NCBI GenBank assembly: GCA_023389155.1
Contig: JAEWEV010000018.1
Location: forward strand, 1-64,000
Direction: 5' to 3'
Source: Pseudomonadota bacterium
GTDB taxonomy: Bacteria; Pseudomonadota; Gammaproteobacteria; Burkholderiales; Burkholderiaceae_B
DNA: 64,000 nucleotides
This document shows positions 1 to 7,194 of this stretch, piece by piece; position 1 is the stretch's first letter; every line of letters begins with the position of its first letter. The notes under the pieces are model-generated. The model was not told the DNA's origin, searched no databases, and worked only from the letters and a program-made list of their open reading frames with translations. Both the position numbers and the translations under genes were made by a program.

Positions 1-79
1 CGATACCGATACACGCACCGATAGCGCCCAGGCCGATGATGAAAGCGCAAGCAAGAGCAACGAAAGCTGCTGTGGTCAT
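1..79 (-). CDS. atpE: ATP synthase F0 subunit c (start only)
   Basis: Only the first 26 codons lie in the window; the gene runs off the left edge. The visible translation begins MTTAAFVALACAFIIGLG and continues with the Gly/Ala-rich first membrane helix typical of subunit c, which forms the rotating proton-carrying ring of F0. The start is well supported by a strong ribosome binding site (AAGGAG at 85-90 on the minus strand, 5 nt from the ATG). It is third in the operon atpI-atpB-atpE. The acidic residue that carries the proton lies in the second helix, outside the window. Confidence 0.95.
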   Translation of the reverse strand, partial: MTTAAFVALACAFIIGLGAIGACIGI

Positions 80-137
80 GACAACTCCTTGTGGTTATGA
101 ACCTAAAACAATTTAAAGATGGAAAAATTTACTGCTT

Positions 138-177
138 AAAAAATGGTAAACCGGTACTGGGTATTTCCCGGCTCACC
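138..177 (-). terminator. Terminator-like hairpin between atpB and atpE
   Basis: On the minus strand the arms are GGTGAGCCGG (177-168) and CCGGTTTACC (154-145). They pair over 10 bp with two G-U wobbles around a 13-nt loop, and are followed at once by ATTTTTT (144-138). This has the form of an intrinsic terminator placed upstream of atpE, the most highly expressed subunit gene. It may instead be an attenuator or an mRNA processing/stability element. Confidence 0.55.
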
Positions 178-212
178 TTCTACGGCATAACAGAATCTGC
201 TATGACGAAACC

Positions 213-1100
213 TTAGTGGCCCTCATGCGCCTGACCAAGATATACCAGGGTCAGCATCATGAAAATAAAGGCCTGGAGCAGGATGATCAGAATATGGAAA
301 ATAGCCCAGATAGACCCTGCCAGAACCTGGCCAATGCCAAGCCCGATATTCATTGCAGAAAAACCGGTCCACGCACCACCCAGCAGGGCAATCAGCATGA
401 ACAGCAGTTCACCGGCGAACATGTTACCGAACAGTCGCATGCCGAGCGATACGGTTTTGGCTGCGTATTCGATAATATTGAGCAACAGATTGAAAGGCGA
501 CAGCAGCACGGCTGCAAAGCCATGCGCGTGGAACGGTGCTGTGAACAGCTCTTTCACAAAACCGCCGGCGCTCTTGATTTTGATACCGTAGTAGAAAGAA
601 AGCAGAAGCACGGCCAGCGACATTCCCATGGGAACGTTGAGGTCGGCTGTAGGAAGAATACGATGATAGTACAGAGGACCATGAGCGTGATGGTCGCCCG
701 CGAGGCCCAGCCATCCGAAAATGGCGCCAGCCAGATCGACCGGGATCAGGTCGAGTGCGTTCATGAGCGTCACCCAGAGGAAGACGGTCAGCGCCAGCGG
801 CGCGATGAACTTGCGTGAAGTTTCGTTATGAACAATGCTTTTGGCCTGATCGTTGACCATGTCGACAACCATTTCGACAGCAGCCTGAAAACGGCCTGGA
901 ACGCCGGAGGTGGCGCGACGTGCAGCCAGCCACAAAAGGAATACGACAACCAGACCCATGGCCAGAGACCAGAATACAGAGTCGTAGTTGATAACACTCA
1001 TGTCCAGAATACTGCTCTGAGGATGACCTGTGTTGTTCAGGTGTGCCAGGTGATGCTGGACATAAGCTGACTGAGGCGATACTTCGGCAGGTGCAGCCAT
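213..1100 (-). CDS. atpB: ATP synthase F0 subunit a
   Basis: A 295-residue inner-membrane protein, slightly longer than the E. coli subunit (271). Subunit a forms the two proton half-channels against the c-ring. Several hydrophobic segments are visible (about residues 42-60, 98-128, 158-172, 196-212, 225-290). The signature GMRLFGNMFAGE near residues 220-231 holds the essential arginine (about R222) that faces the c-ring carboxylate. A His-rich stretch at 137-146 lies in a loop. It follows atpI in the operon, and GGAG lies about 10 nt before the ATG. Identification is secure. Confidence 0.97.
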   Translation of the reverse strand: MAAPAEVSPQSAYVQHHLAHLNNTGHPQSSILDMSVINYDSVFWSLAMGLVVVFLLWLAARRATSGVPGRFQAAVEMVVDMVNDQAKSIVHNETSRKFIAPLALTVFLWVTLMNALDLIPVDLAGAIFGWLGLAGDHHAHGPLYYHRILPTADLNVPMGMSLAVLLLSFYYGIKIKSAGGFVKELFTAPFHAHGFAAVLLSPFNLLLNIIEYAAKTVSLGMRLFGNMFAGELLFMLIALLGGAWTGFSAMNIGLGIGQVLAGSIWAIFHILIILLQAFIFMMLTLVYLGQAHEGH

Positions 1101-1120
1101 TTAGTACGTACTCCAAATTC

Positions 1121-1139
1121 GCAGCCTGCTTCAGGCTGC
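1121..1139 (-). other. Intercistronic hairpin between atpI and atpB
   Basis: GCAGCCTG (1121-1128) and CAGGCTGC (1132-1139) form a perfect 8-bp stem with a 3-nt loop. It lies just after the atpI stop and about 20 nt upstream of the atpB start. No U-run follows on either strand, so it is more likely an mRNA processing, stability or translation element than a terminator. Confidence 0.5.
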
Positions 1140-1165
1140 ATTCTGATTTATCCCATTTATGCCGG

Positions 1166-1750
1166 CTATTTGAGTTTATTCAACACAAGCAGCAGGACAT
1201 ACCCCTTCAACACAACAACGAGCCCGATCAGCAATGCAGGCCATACCAGATAGCCCCCCGCGAATCTGACAACCAGTGCCAGCAGCGCGAGCGTACCACC
1301 AATCTTTAGTGCCTGCGTCCAGAAGAACGTAAGCACGCCGGCGTTAGCCTGACTGTATATCTTGACAAGCATATGAAGGGCAGCAAACGAGGATGGGATC
1401 AGATAGATCAACCCCCCGGCCAGCGCGGATAGCGCCGCGTACCCCCCGGCTACGAGCCAGCTTGCCAGTGCGGCAATCAGCAACAAGACCGATTGCGCCA
1501 GCACCAGATTCACCAGTCCCTTTGCCGCCCTTGCGTTCATTCTTGCCCGCTCTTCTGGAGTCAGGCTGAGTGGACGCGCTTCTCGTGGCGTTTCGTGTGG
1601 CTTTTCTGACATTGCCGGCGCGGTCTTTCCTACTGCGGTATGTGGGCTATCAGCAACAGTTGCATCTTCTGATGCCCTGGACTGCTGATTCCACCCATCC
1701 GGCAAATGCTTCGTACGACTTTGTCGGCTGGCTCCCGATGCGTAATTCAT
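1166..1750 (-). CDS. atpI: ATP synthase assembly protein I, long N-terminus
   Basis: A 194-residue protein. The C-terminal ~120 residues match AtpI: four hydrophobic segments starting with NLVLAQSVLLLIAALASWL (about residue 76) and ending LLIGLVVVLKGYVLLLVLN. AtpI is a non-essential inner-membrane factor that helps assemble the c-ring. Its place as first gene before atpB supports the call. The first ~75 residues are polar and probably disordered, longer than in most family members. A later start at residue 47 (MSEKPHETP) is possible, but the ATG at 1750 lies 48 nt after the predicted transcription start and the reading frame is open. Membrane part sure, start unsure. Confidence 0.85.
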   Translation of the reverse strand: MNYASGASRQSRTKHLPDGWNQQSRASEDATVADSPHTAVGKTAPAMSEKPHETPREARPLSLTPEERARMNARAAKGLVNLVLAQSVLLLIAALASWLVAGGYAALSALAGGLIYLIPSSFAALHMLVKIYSQANAGVLTFFWTQALKIGGTLALLALVVRFAGGYLVWPALLIGLVVVLKGYVLLLVLNKLK

Positions 1751-1765
1751 GGTAACGCCCCCGCG

Positions 1766-1783
1766 CCGTTCATAACGGTTTTT
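1766..1783 (+). terminator. Small terminator-like hairpin in the atpI leader
   Basis: CCGTT (1766-1770), CAT, AACGG (1774-1778) are followed on the plus strand by TTTTTAG. The stem is only 5 bp. It would end plus-strand (antisense) transcription; on the minus strand it lies in the atpI 5' leader. Weak evidence. Confidence 0.25.
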
Positions 1784-1804
1784 AGCATTCAGTTAAGCCA
1801 TAGG

Positions 1805-1834
1805 AGTATATCGTAGATTTCAAGTCATAGGCAA
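1805..1834 (-). promoter_or_regulatory. Sigma70-type promoter of the atp operon
   Basis: On the minus strand TTGCCT (1834-1829) and TATACT (1810-1805) are separated by 18 bp. This predicts a transcription start near 1798, about 48 nt before the atpI ATG. The hexamers match the consensus 4/6 and 5/6, and the position is right for the first gene of the operon. Confidence 0.55.
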
Positions 1835-1851
1835 CCCGCGCGGACGAATTC

Positions 1852-2631
1852 TTACATATTCTTGAAGGCTGGTGTGCGCTTGTTCACGAAGGCATCCATC
1901 CCCTCTTTCTGATCCTGGGTGGCGAACGTTGCGTGAAAGACACGGCGCTCGAACAGCAAGCCCTGTTCAAGTGTTGTTTCCTGAGCCACATTGACGCATT
2001 CCTTGGCCATCATGAGTGCCGTTTGCGACATGGTTGCCATTCCCTGGGCGATTTTGATGACTTCGTCCAGGAAACCCTCTAGCGGCAGGATACGGGCAAC
2101 CAGTCCGGCGCTTTCGGCTTCCTTTGCGTCCATCATGCGGCCCGTCAGTACCAGATCCATTGCTTTAGCCTTGCCGATGGCACGCGTAAGACGCTGCGTT
2201 CCGCCAAGCCCGGGAATGGTACCGAGCTTGATCTCGGGCTGACCAAACCGGGCATTTTCGGCGGCGTAGATGGTGTCACACATCATCGCCAGCTCACAGC
2301 CACCGCCCAGAGCGTAGCCCGAGACGGCAGCAATGACCGGCTTGCGGATGACGTTTTTCATGGTTTCCCAGTCACCGCAGATGTAATTGCTTTTGTAGAC
2401 GTCCATGTAATCCCAGCCTTTCATGGCTGCGATATCGGCACCGGCGGCAAAGGCCTTTTCGGAGCCCGTCAGCACGATGACGTTAATGCTGTCGTCACCC
2501 TGCAGGGCCAGCAAAGCCTCACTGAGCGAATGCATGACATCGTTGCTGAGCGCGTTGAGTACTTTGGGACGGTTGATGGTAATAACGCCTACGGCGCCTT
2601 CAATGCGCGATACGACAAATTCTTCTGACAT
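1852..2631 (-). CDS. Enoyl-CoA hydratase (crotonase family)
   Basis: A 259-residue cytoplasmic enzyme with the usual length for a single-domain crotonase. It would hydrate trans-2-enoyl-CoA in fatty acid beta-oxidation or a related CoA pathway. Visible motifs: the oxyanion-hole region FAAGADIAAM (about 62-71), GYALGGGCELAMMCD (about 105-119), and GQPEIKLGTIPGLGGTQRL (about 129-147), which contains the two glutamates that activate water in true hydratases (E119 and E139 equivalents). That favours a hydratase over an isomerase or a hydrolase. A good ribosome binding site (AGGGAGA) precedes the ATG. It is monocistronic, with the M61 peptidase gene diverging upstream. Confidence 0.9.
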   Translation of the reverse strand: MSEEFVVSRIEGAVGVITINRPKVLNALSNDVMHSLSEALLALQGDDSINVIVLTGSEKAFAAGADIAAMKGWDYMDVYKSNYICGDWETMKNVIRKPVIAAVSGYALGGGCELAMMCDTIYAAENARFGQPEIKLGTIPGLGGTQRLTRAIGKAKAMDLVLTGRMMDAKEAESAGLVARILPLEGFLDEVIKIAQGMATMSQTALMMAKECVNVAQETTLEQGLLFERRVFHATFATQDQKEGMDAFVNKRTPAFKNM

Positions 2632-2760
2632 GCCTGGTTCTCCCTGTGAGTCTCTGATTCAGGACAGTGGCGGGCGGGCTGCCCGGCACCGGTGCGTTGC
2701 TCAAATTGTGTCAAATATTGTAGCCACTGAATGGTCGAAAAACGACAAACCTTCGGTTTT

Positions 2761-2769
2761 TGCTATAGT
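2761..2769 (+). promoter_or_regulatory. Extended -10 element before the M61 peptidase
   Basis: TGC at 2761-2763 followed by TATAGT at 2764-2769 forms an extended -10. The predicted start is near 2776, 27 nt before the chosen ATG at 2803. No good -35 is visible, as expected for an extended -10 promoter. Confidence 0.4.
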
Positions 2770-2802
2770 TATCCACTTAATCTTCAGAATTATCGAGCAC
2801 GC

Positions 2803-4578
2803 ATGCCTTCTGTCTCTTACAAAATCACCCCTTCAGACCCTGCCGCCCATTACTTCGATGTTCAGGTGACCATCGACCACCCTGATCGACGCGGGCAGAT
2901 TGTTTCCCTGCCCGTCTGGATTCCGGGCAGCTATCTGATCCGGGATTTTTCAAGACACATTCATCGCCTGCAGGCAAAAACCGGACGAACCACGCTGAGC
3001 ATTAATAAGCTGGACAACCATACCTGGCAAGTCGCGCCCTGTTCACAGCGCCTCACCCTGACTTATCGCGTTTATGCCTGGGACCTGTCTGTGCGGTGCG
3101 CCCACCTGGATCAGACTCACGGTTTCTTCAATGGCACCAGCGTGTTTCTGAGAATCCATGGACGGGAAAAGCAGCCCTGCCAGGTCACGATCGCTCCCGG
3201 CGCACGCACAGCGCACTGGCGCGTCTACACCAGCCTGAAGCCGGTACGGCGCGGACGCCAGATCACCCAGGCTCATCGTTTCGGCGTGTATGAGGCTCCT
3301 GATTACGATGCCCTGGTGGATCATCCCGTGGAAATGGGCACGCCTCATGTGGAGACCTTCACTGTATGCGGTGCCCGGCACGAAATGGTATTTACCGGTG
3401 TTCTGCCCAACGTGGATTTCAAACGTATCGCACGCGACACCGCGAAAATCTGCGAGACCCAGATCCGCTTTTTCGAACCAGAGACTCAACGCGCGCCGTT
3501 TCTGGACAGTGCCGACAGATATGTGTTCATGACCTATGTCACAGGCAAGGATTATGGCGGACTGGAGCATCGTGCTTCCACGGCCCTGGTCACGTCACGT
3601 CAGGCCCTGCCCGTGATCGGTAATGACGAACGCAGCGAGGGCTATACCGCATTTCTGGGGTTGGTCAGCCATGAATATTTTCACACCTGGAACGTCAAAC
3701 GGATCAAGCCACAGGCATTTGCGCCTTACGATCTGACCCGACCCAATCTGACCTCTCTGCTCTGGATTTTCGAAGGCTTCACTTCCTATTACGATGATCT
3801 GATGCTGCTGCGTGCAGGAATCCTGAACGAGACCGACTATTTCCGCCTGCTGGCCAAAACCATCTCCAGCGTGCATCGCGGACCTGGCCGCATGCAACAG
3901 AGCGTGGCCGACAGCTCGTTCGACGCCTGGAATCGGTATTACCGTCAGGACGAAAGCTCTGTCAATAACATCGTGAGTTATTACACCAAGGGCTCGCTGG
4001 TCGCGCTTGCACTGGACCTGAGCATTCGCAATGCGACTAATAACCGCAAGTCCCTGGATGATGTCATGCGCCTGATGTGGAATCGCTACGGCCGTCGCTT
4101 CTACCAGTCCCGTCAGCGTGGCCTGCAGGAAGATGAATTTCCCGCATTGCTCAAACAGGCCACCGGCGTGGACCTCGAGTCTTTCATTGAGAAGGCGACG
4201 CAGCAGACGGACGATTTGCCTCTGGCTGCACTACTGAAGAAACAGGGCGTATCCCTCGAATGGCAAGCGGAGCGCCGTGCGCCAGGAATAGGCGCGGTAG
4301 TACGCGCAACGGCAGGCGGTGAGCCGGGACTGGCTCAGGTGTATGAGAACAGCGCAGCCCATGAAGCCGGGCTGTCGGCGGGTGACGTCCTTGTCGCAAT
4401 AGACGGCCTGAAAATTGACAGCAGCAACTGGGATAAATTACTGGATCGCTATCGTGCAGGTCAGGAAGTCGTGGTTCATTATTTCAGACGTGATGAACTG
4501 CGCAGCACAACGGTTACGCTGCGCTCGCCCGCCAAAGATAAATGTGCGCTGGGCCGGGAGTCTGCGGCGTTGGCATAA
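2803..4578 (+). CDS. M61 family metallopeptidase with PDZ domain
   Basis: A 591-residue protein of the M61 (glycyl aminopeptidase) family. The zinc motif HEYFHTWNVKRI (HExxH plus a downstream Glu in EGFTSYYDD) is near residues 290-330, after an N-terminal beta-rich domain. A PDZ-like domain follows near residues 500-560 (VYENSAAHEAGLSAGDVLVAIDG). I see no signal peptide with the start at 2803 (MPSVSYKITP), so it is probably cytoplasmic. An upstream start at 2731 would add 24 unconserved residues and overlap the predicted promoter. Physiological substrates of bacterial M61 enzymes are mostly unknown. It is convergent with the moeB-like gene. Confidence 0.88.
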   Translation: MPSVSYKITPSDPAAHYFDVQVTIDHPDRRGQIVSLPVWIPGSYLIRDFSRHIHRLQAKTGRTTLSINKLDNHTWQVAPCSQRLTLTYRVYAWDLSVRCAHLDQTHGFFNGTSVFLRIHGREKQPCQVTIAPGARTAHWRVYTSLKPVRRGRQITQAHRFGVYEAPDYDALVDHPVEMGTPHVETFTVCGARHEMVFTGVLPNVDFKRIARDTAKICETQIRFFEPETQRAPFLDSADRYVFMTYVTGKDYGGLEHRASTALVTSRQALPVIGNDERSEGYTAFLGLVSHEYFHTWNVKRIKPQAFAPYDLTRPNLTSLLWIFEGFTSYYDDLMLLRAGILNETDYFRLLAKTISSVHRGPGRMQQSVADSSFDAWNRYYRQDESSVNNIVSYYTKGSLVALALDLSIRNATNNRKSLDDVMRLMWNRYGRRFYQSRQRGLQEDEFPALLKQATGVDLESFIEKATQQTDDLPLAALLKKQGVSLEWQAERRAPGIGAVVRATAGGEPGLAQVYENSAAHEAGLSAGDVLVAIDGLKIDSSNWDKLLDRYRAGQEVVVHYFRRDELRSTTVTLRSPAKDKCALGRESAALA

Positions 4579-4743
4579 TCACGCTGGAGCACTGGTTTTC
4601 GCGTAATTGGCGTTATCGCTCTGTCGCAATCGCTTTGGCGCAACAGTCGTGTCGGATCGCTCTGTAATTATAATACTCGTGCATCCTGCCTGGCACTGCA
4701 GCCCGAATGGACGACAGGGCGTGACGACAGGACTGATATTCAG

Positions 4744-5508
4744 TCAGAACTTCCGGTCACGCGTTGCGCAGACGGGGCATTCCGGATTGCGCTCCAGCTG
4801 CAATGTCTGCCACTGCATGGACAGGGCGTCAAGCATCATCAGCCTGCCCTGCAGATTTTCTCCCATCCCCAGCAACGTCTTGATGGTTTCGGCAGCCTCT
4901 GCGCTGCCGATAATGCCGACCAGAGGCGCAAAAACACCCATGGTCGCGCAATTGTCAGTCTGCAGATTGTCCGAGGGCGGGAAGGCACAGGCATAGCAGG
5001 GGGAATCGGCGTGCCGTGTGTCAAAAACGGTTACCTGCCCGGCGAATCGAATGGCAGCCGCTGAAACAAAAGGCTTGGACTGGGCGACACAGACTTCATT
5101 GATGGCATGTCGCGTATTAAAATTATCGGTACAGTCAACGACGATATCTACGTCACGCAACAAAGCCGCCAGGCGCGCCGCATCCACGCGCTCGACAACG
5201 GTATCCACCACGCAATCCGGATTGATTTGCGCGATGGCGATTTGCGCTGATCCCGCCTTGCTCTGCCCGATTCTGTCTGTTGTATGGATGATCTGCCGCT
5301 GCAGATTGGACAACTCCACCTGATCGTCATCAACCAGCACCAGTCTGCCGACTCCCGCCGAAGCCAGATACGCTGCAGCCGGAGAACCCAGACCGCCAAG
5401 CCCAAGTATAAGCACCGAACTGCGCAGCAGCGTTTCCTGACCTTCAATGCCGATGGCATCCAGCATCAGATGTCGCGCATAGCGCAGCAACTGCTTGTCG
5501 TCCATCAT
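4744..5508 (-). CDS. moeB: MoeB/ThiF/HesA family adenylyltransferase
   Basis: A 254-residue E1-like enzyme that adenylates the C-terminal Gly-Gly of a small sulfur-carrier protein (MoaD for molybdopterin, ThiS for thiamine). The nucleotide loop GLGGLGSP is at about 36-43, the NLQRQ motif at 68-72, DCTDN near 128-132, and the structural zinc site is the pair CYAC (about 173) and CPVC (about 246). Length and motifs fit MoeB or ThiF, and I cannot separate the two. It lacks the C-terminal rhodanese domain of MoeZ-type fusions. Its ATG overlaps the ctpA stop (TAATG), so translation is coupled to ctpA. Confidence 0.85.
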   Translation of the reverse strand: MMDDKQLLRYARHLMLDAIGIEGQETLLRSSVLILGLGGLGSPAAAYLASAGVGRLVLVDDDQVELSNLQRQIIHTTDRIGQSKAGSAQIAIAQINPDCVVDTVVERVDAARLAALLRDVDIVVDCTDNFNTRHAINEVCVAQSKPFVSAAAIRFAGQVTVFDTRHADSPCYACAFPPSDNLQTDNCATMGVFAPLVGIIGSAEAAETIKTLLGMGENLQGRLMMLDALSMQWQTLQLERNPECPVCATRDRKF

Positions 5509-7166
5509 TATTTTCCAGGTTTGGCCGGGGTGGCTGGTGGCGTAACACTATCGGCAGGTGCCTTGCGATCGGCCGGCGCCGCTGGCGCAGGCTCGGCCTT
5601 ATCGCGCTCACGCACGTCACTCGGCTCCTGTTCTGAAGGCGTTGCATCCTGATCGTTCGCTGGCGCAGATGCGTCATCAGCCGTCGCATCAATGGATTTT
5701 TTCTCAGCCTCCTGCTCCTGTTTGCTCAACGGTTTTTCGGCAACCGGGGCACCACCTTTGACCGGCTTGCCCTGCAGCTTGTTCACGGCCTGCATCAATT
5801 GGAAGTCGTCTTCGGAACCAAATTCAAAGACTTCCTGTTCCTCGGCAGATTCATCGGGCTTAAGTGCAGTGGTACCCCTGACTTCACCGTCCTTGCCCGC
5901 CTGATCGTTAGCCAGATGCTCAGCCAGATCCGCTTCTCGCGGGAAACTGAACAGATCGCCTTTTTCCGTATCGGTCACCACGACATCCGGAACAATGCCC
6001 GTGGCCTGGATGGACCGGCCCGAGGGTGTGAAATAACGGGCGGTGGTCAGCTTCAGGGCGGTATTATCATCCAGTGGCATGACCACCTGTACTGAACCTT
6101 TGCCAAAGCTGCGGTTCCCCATAATCGTGGCACGTTTGTGATCCTGCAGGGCGCCGGCCACAATTTCGGAGGCAGAGGCAGAACCAACGTTAATAAGCAC
6201 GACCATAGGTACCGTACGTGTCCAGGATGGAAGATCTTTTAGATAATCCCGGGCGTTGTGAACGTAGTCGCCAGGCACTGCCTTGAAGACATGCGACTCC
6301 TGATCGATGCGGGATTTGGTTGAAACCACGTTCACGCCCGGCTTGAGGAATGCTGCGGAAACGCCAATGGCCCCCGTCAGCAGACCACCTGGATCATTGC
6401 GTAAATCCAGCACCAGACCTTTGATCGACCCCTTGGCATCCAGATCCTTCAACTGCTTGGCCAGATCGGGGCCGGTGCGTTCCTGGAACTGCGATATCCG
6501 CATATAGGCAATGCCATCTTTCAGCATTTTGCTGCGAACGCTTTGCACCTTGATGATGGCGCGAACCAGATCAAAATCCAGTTGCTTTCCGGTAGACGGG
6601 CGGTTCACAGAGAGTTTGATAGGACTGCCAACGTCACCCCTGAGGTTTTTCACCACTTCATTCAGGGGCTTGCCCTCCATGCTCTCGCCGTTGATACGGG
6701 TGATGATATCGCCGGGCATAATGCCCGCCTTGGCCGCAGGCGTATCTTCGATGGGAGAAATAATTTTCACGAAACCCTTCTCAGGGCCAATTTCAATACC
6801 CAGACCGCCAAATTCGCCATCGGTAGAGGCACGCATTTCTTCATACTCGAGCTCATCAAGATAGGCTGAGTGAGGATCCAGGTCTTGCACCATGCCCTTG
6901 ATTGCCGATTCAATCAGTTTCTGGTCGGAAACGGGCTCCACATAATTGTTTTTGATGGCAGCATAAATGCGCGCAAACCGTTGAAGTTCAACAAATGGCA
7001 GCGACTCTTCTGCGGGCAGCGGCGCGTGCAGCTCTGGCGCGGGAGTCTGACGGGCCGCATTACCGGGCTTGGTCTGGGAAAAGGCAACGGGCGAGTACGC
7101 CACGGACGCCTGTATCAGGCCGATGGCAAGTACGTATGTCAACTGGCGAACTGCAAACAATTTCAT
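5508..7166 (-). CDS. ctpA: Carboxy-terminal processing protease, S41 family
   Basis: A 552-residue secreted or membrane-anchored serine protease. An N-terminal signal sequence (residues 1-30) is followed by a PDZ domain (about 105-185, GGLGIEIGPEKGFVKI) and the S41 catalytic core. The nucleophile serine is in NVGSASASEIVAGALQ and the general-base lysine in NRSFGKGSVQV, about 25 residues later. The last ~110 residues are low complexity, rich in Glu, Ala, Asp and Pro, and probably disordered. In Pseudomonas, CtpA acts on peptidoglycan cross-link hydrolases, which fits the neighbour envC-like gene 28 bp upstream. Likely co-transcribed with envC and moeB. Confidence 0.93.
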   Translation of the reverse strand: MKLFAVRQLTYVLAIGLIQASVAYSPVAFSQTKPGNAARQTPAPELHAPLPAEESLPFVELQRFARIYAAIKNNYVEPVSDQKLIESAIKGMVQDLDPHSAYLDELEYEEMRASTDGEFGGLGIEIGPEKGFVKIISPIEDTPAAKAGIMPGDIITRINGESMEGKPLNEVVKNLRGDVGSPIKLSVNRPSTGKQLDFDLVRAIIKVQSVRSKMLKDGIAYMRISQFQERTGPDLAKQLKDLDAKGSIKGLVLDLRNDPGGLLTGAIGVSAAFLKPGVNVVSTKSRIDQESHVFKAVPGDYVHNARDYLKDLPSWTRTVPMVVLINVGSASASEIVAGALQDHKRATIMGNRSFGKGSVQVVMPLDDNTALKLTTARYFTPSGRSIQATGIVPDVVVTDTEKGDLFSFPREADLAEHLANDQAGKDGEVRGTTALKPDESAEEQEVFEFGSEDDFQLMQAVNKLQGKPVKGGAPVAEKPLSKQEQEAEKKSIDATADDASAPANDQDATPSEQEPSDVRERDKAEPAPAAPADRKAPADSVTPPATPAKPGK

Positions 7167-7194
7167 AGCGTCTTCCGGGTGGTTGCGGGCCTCG

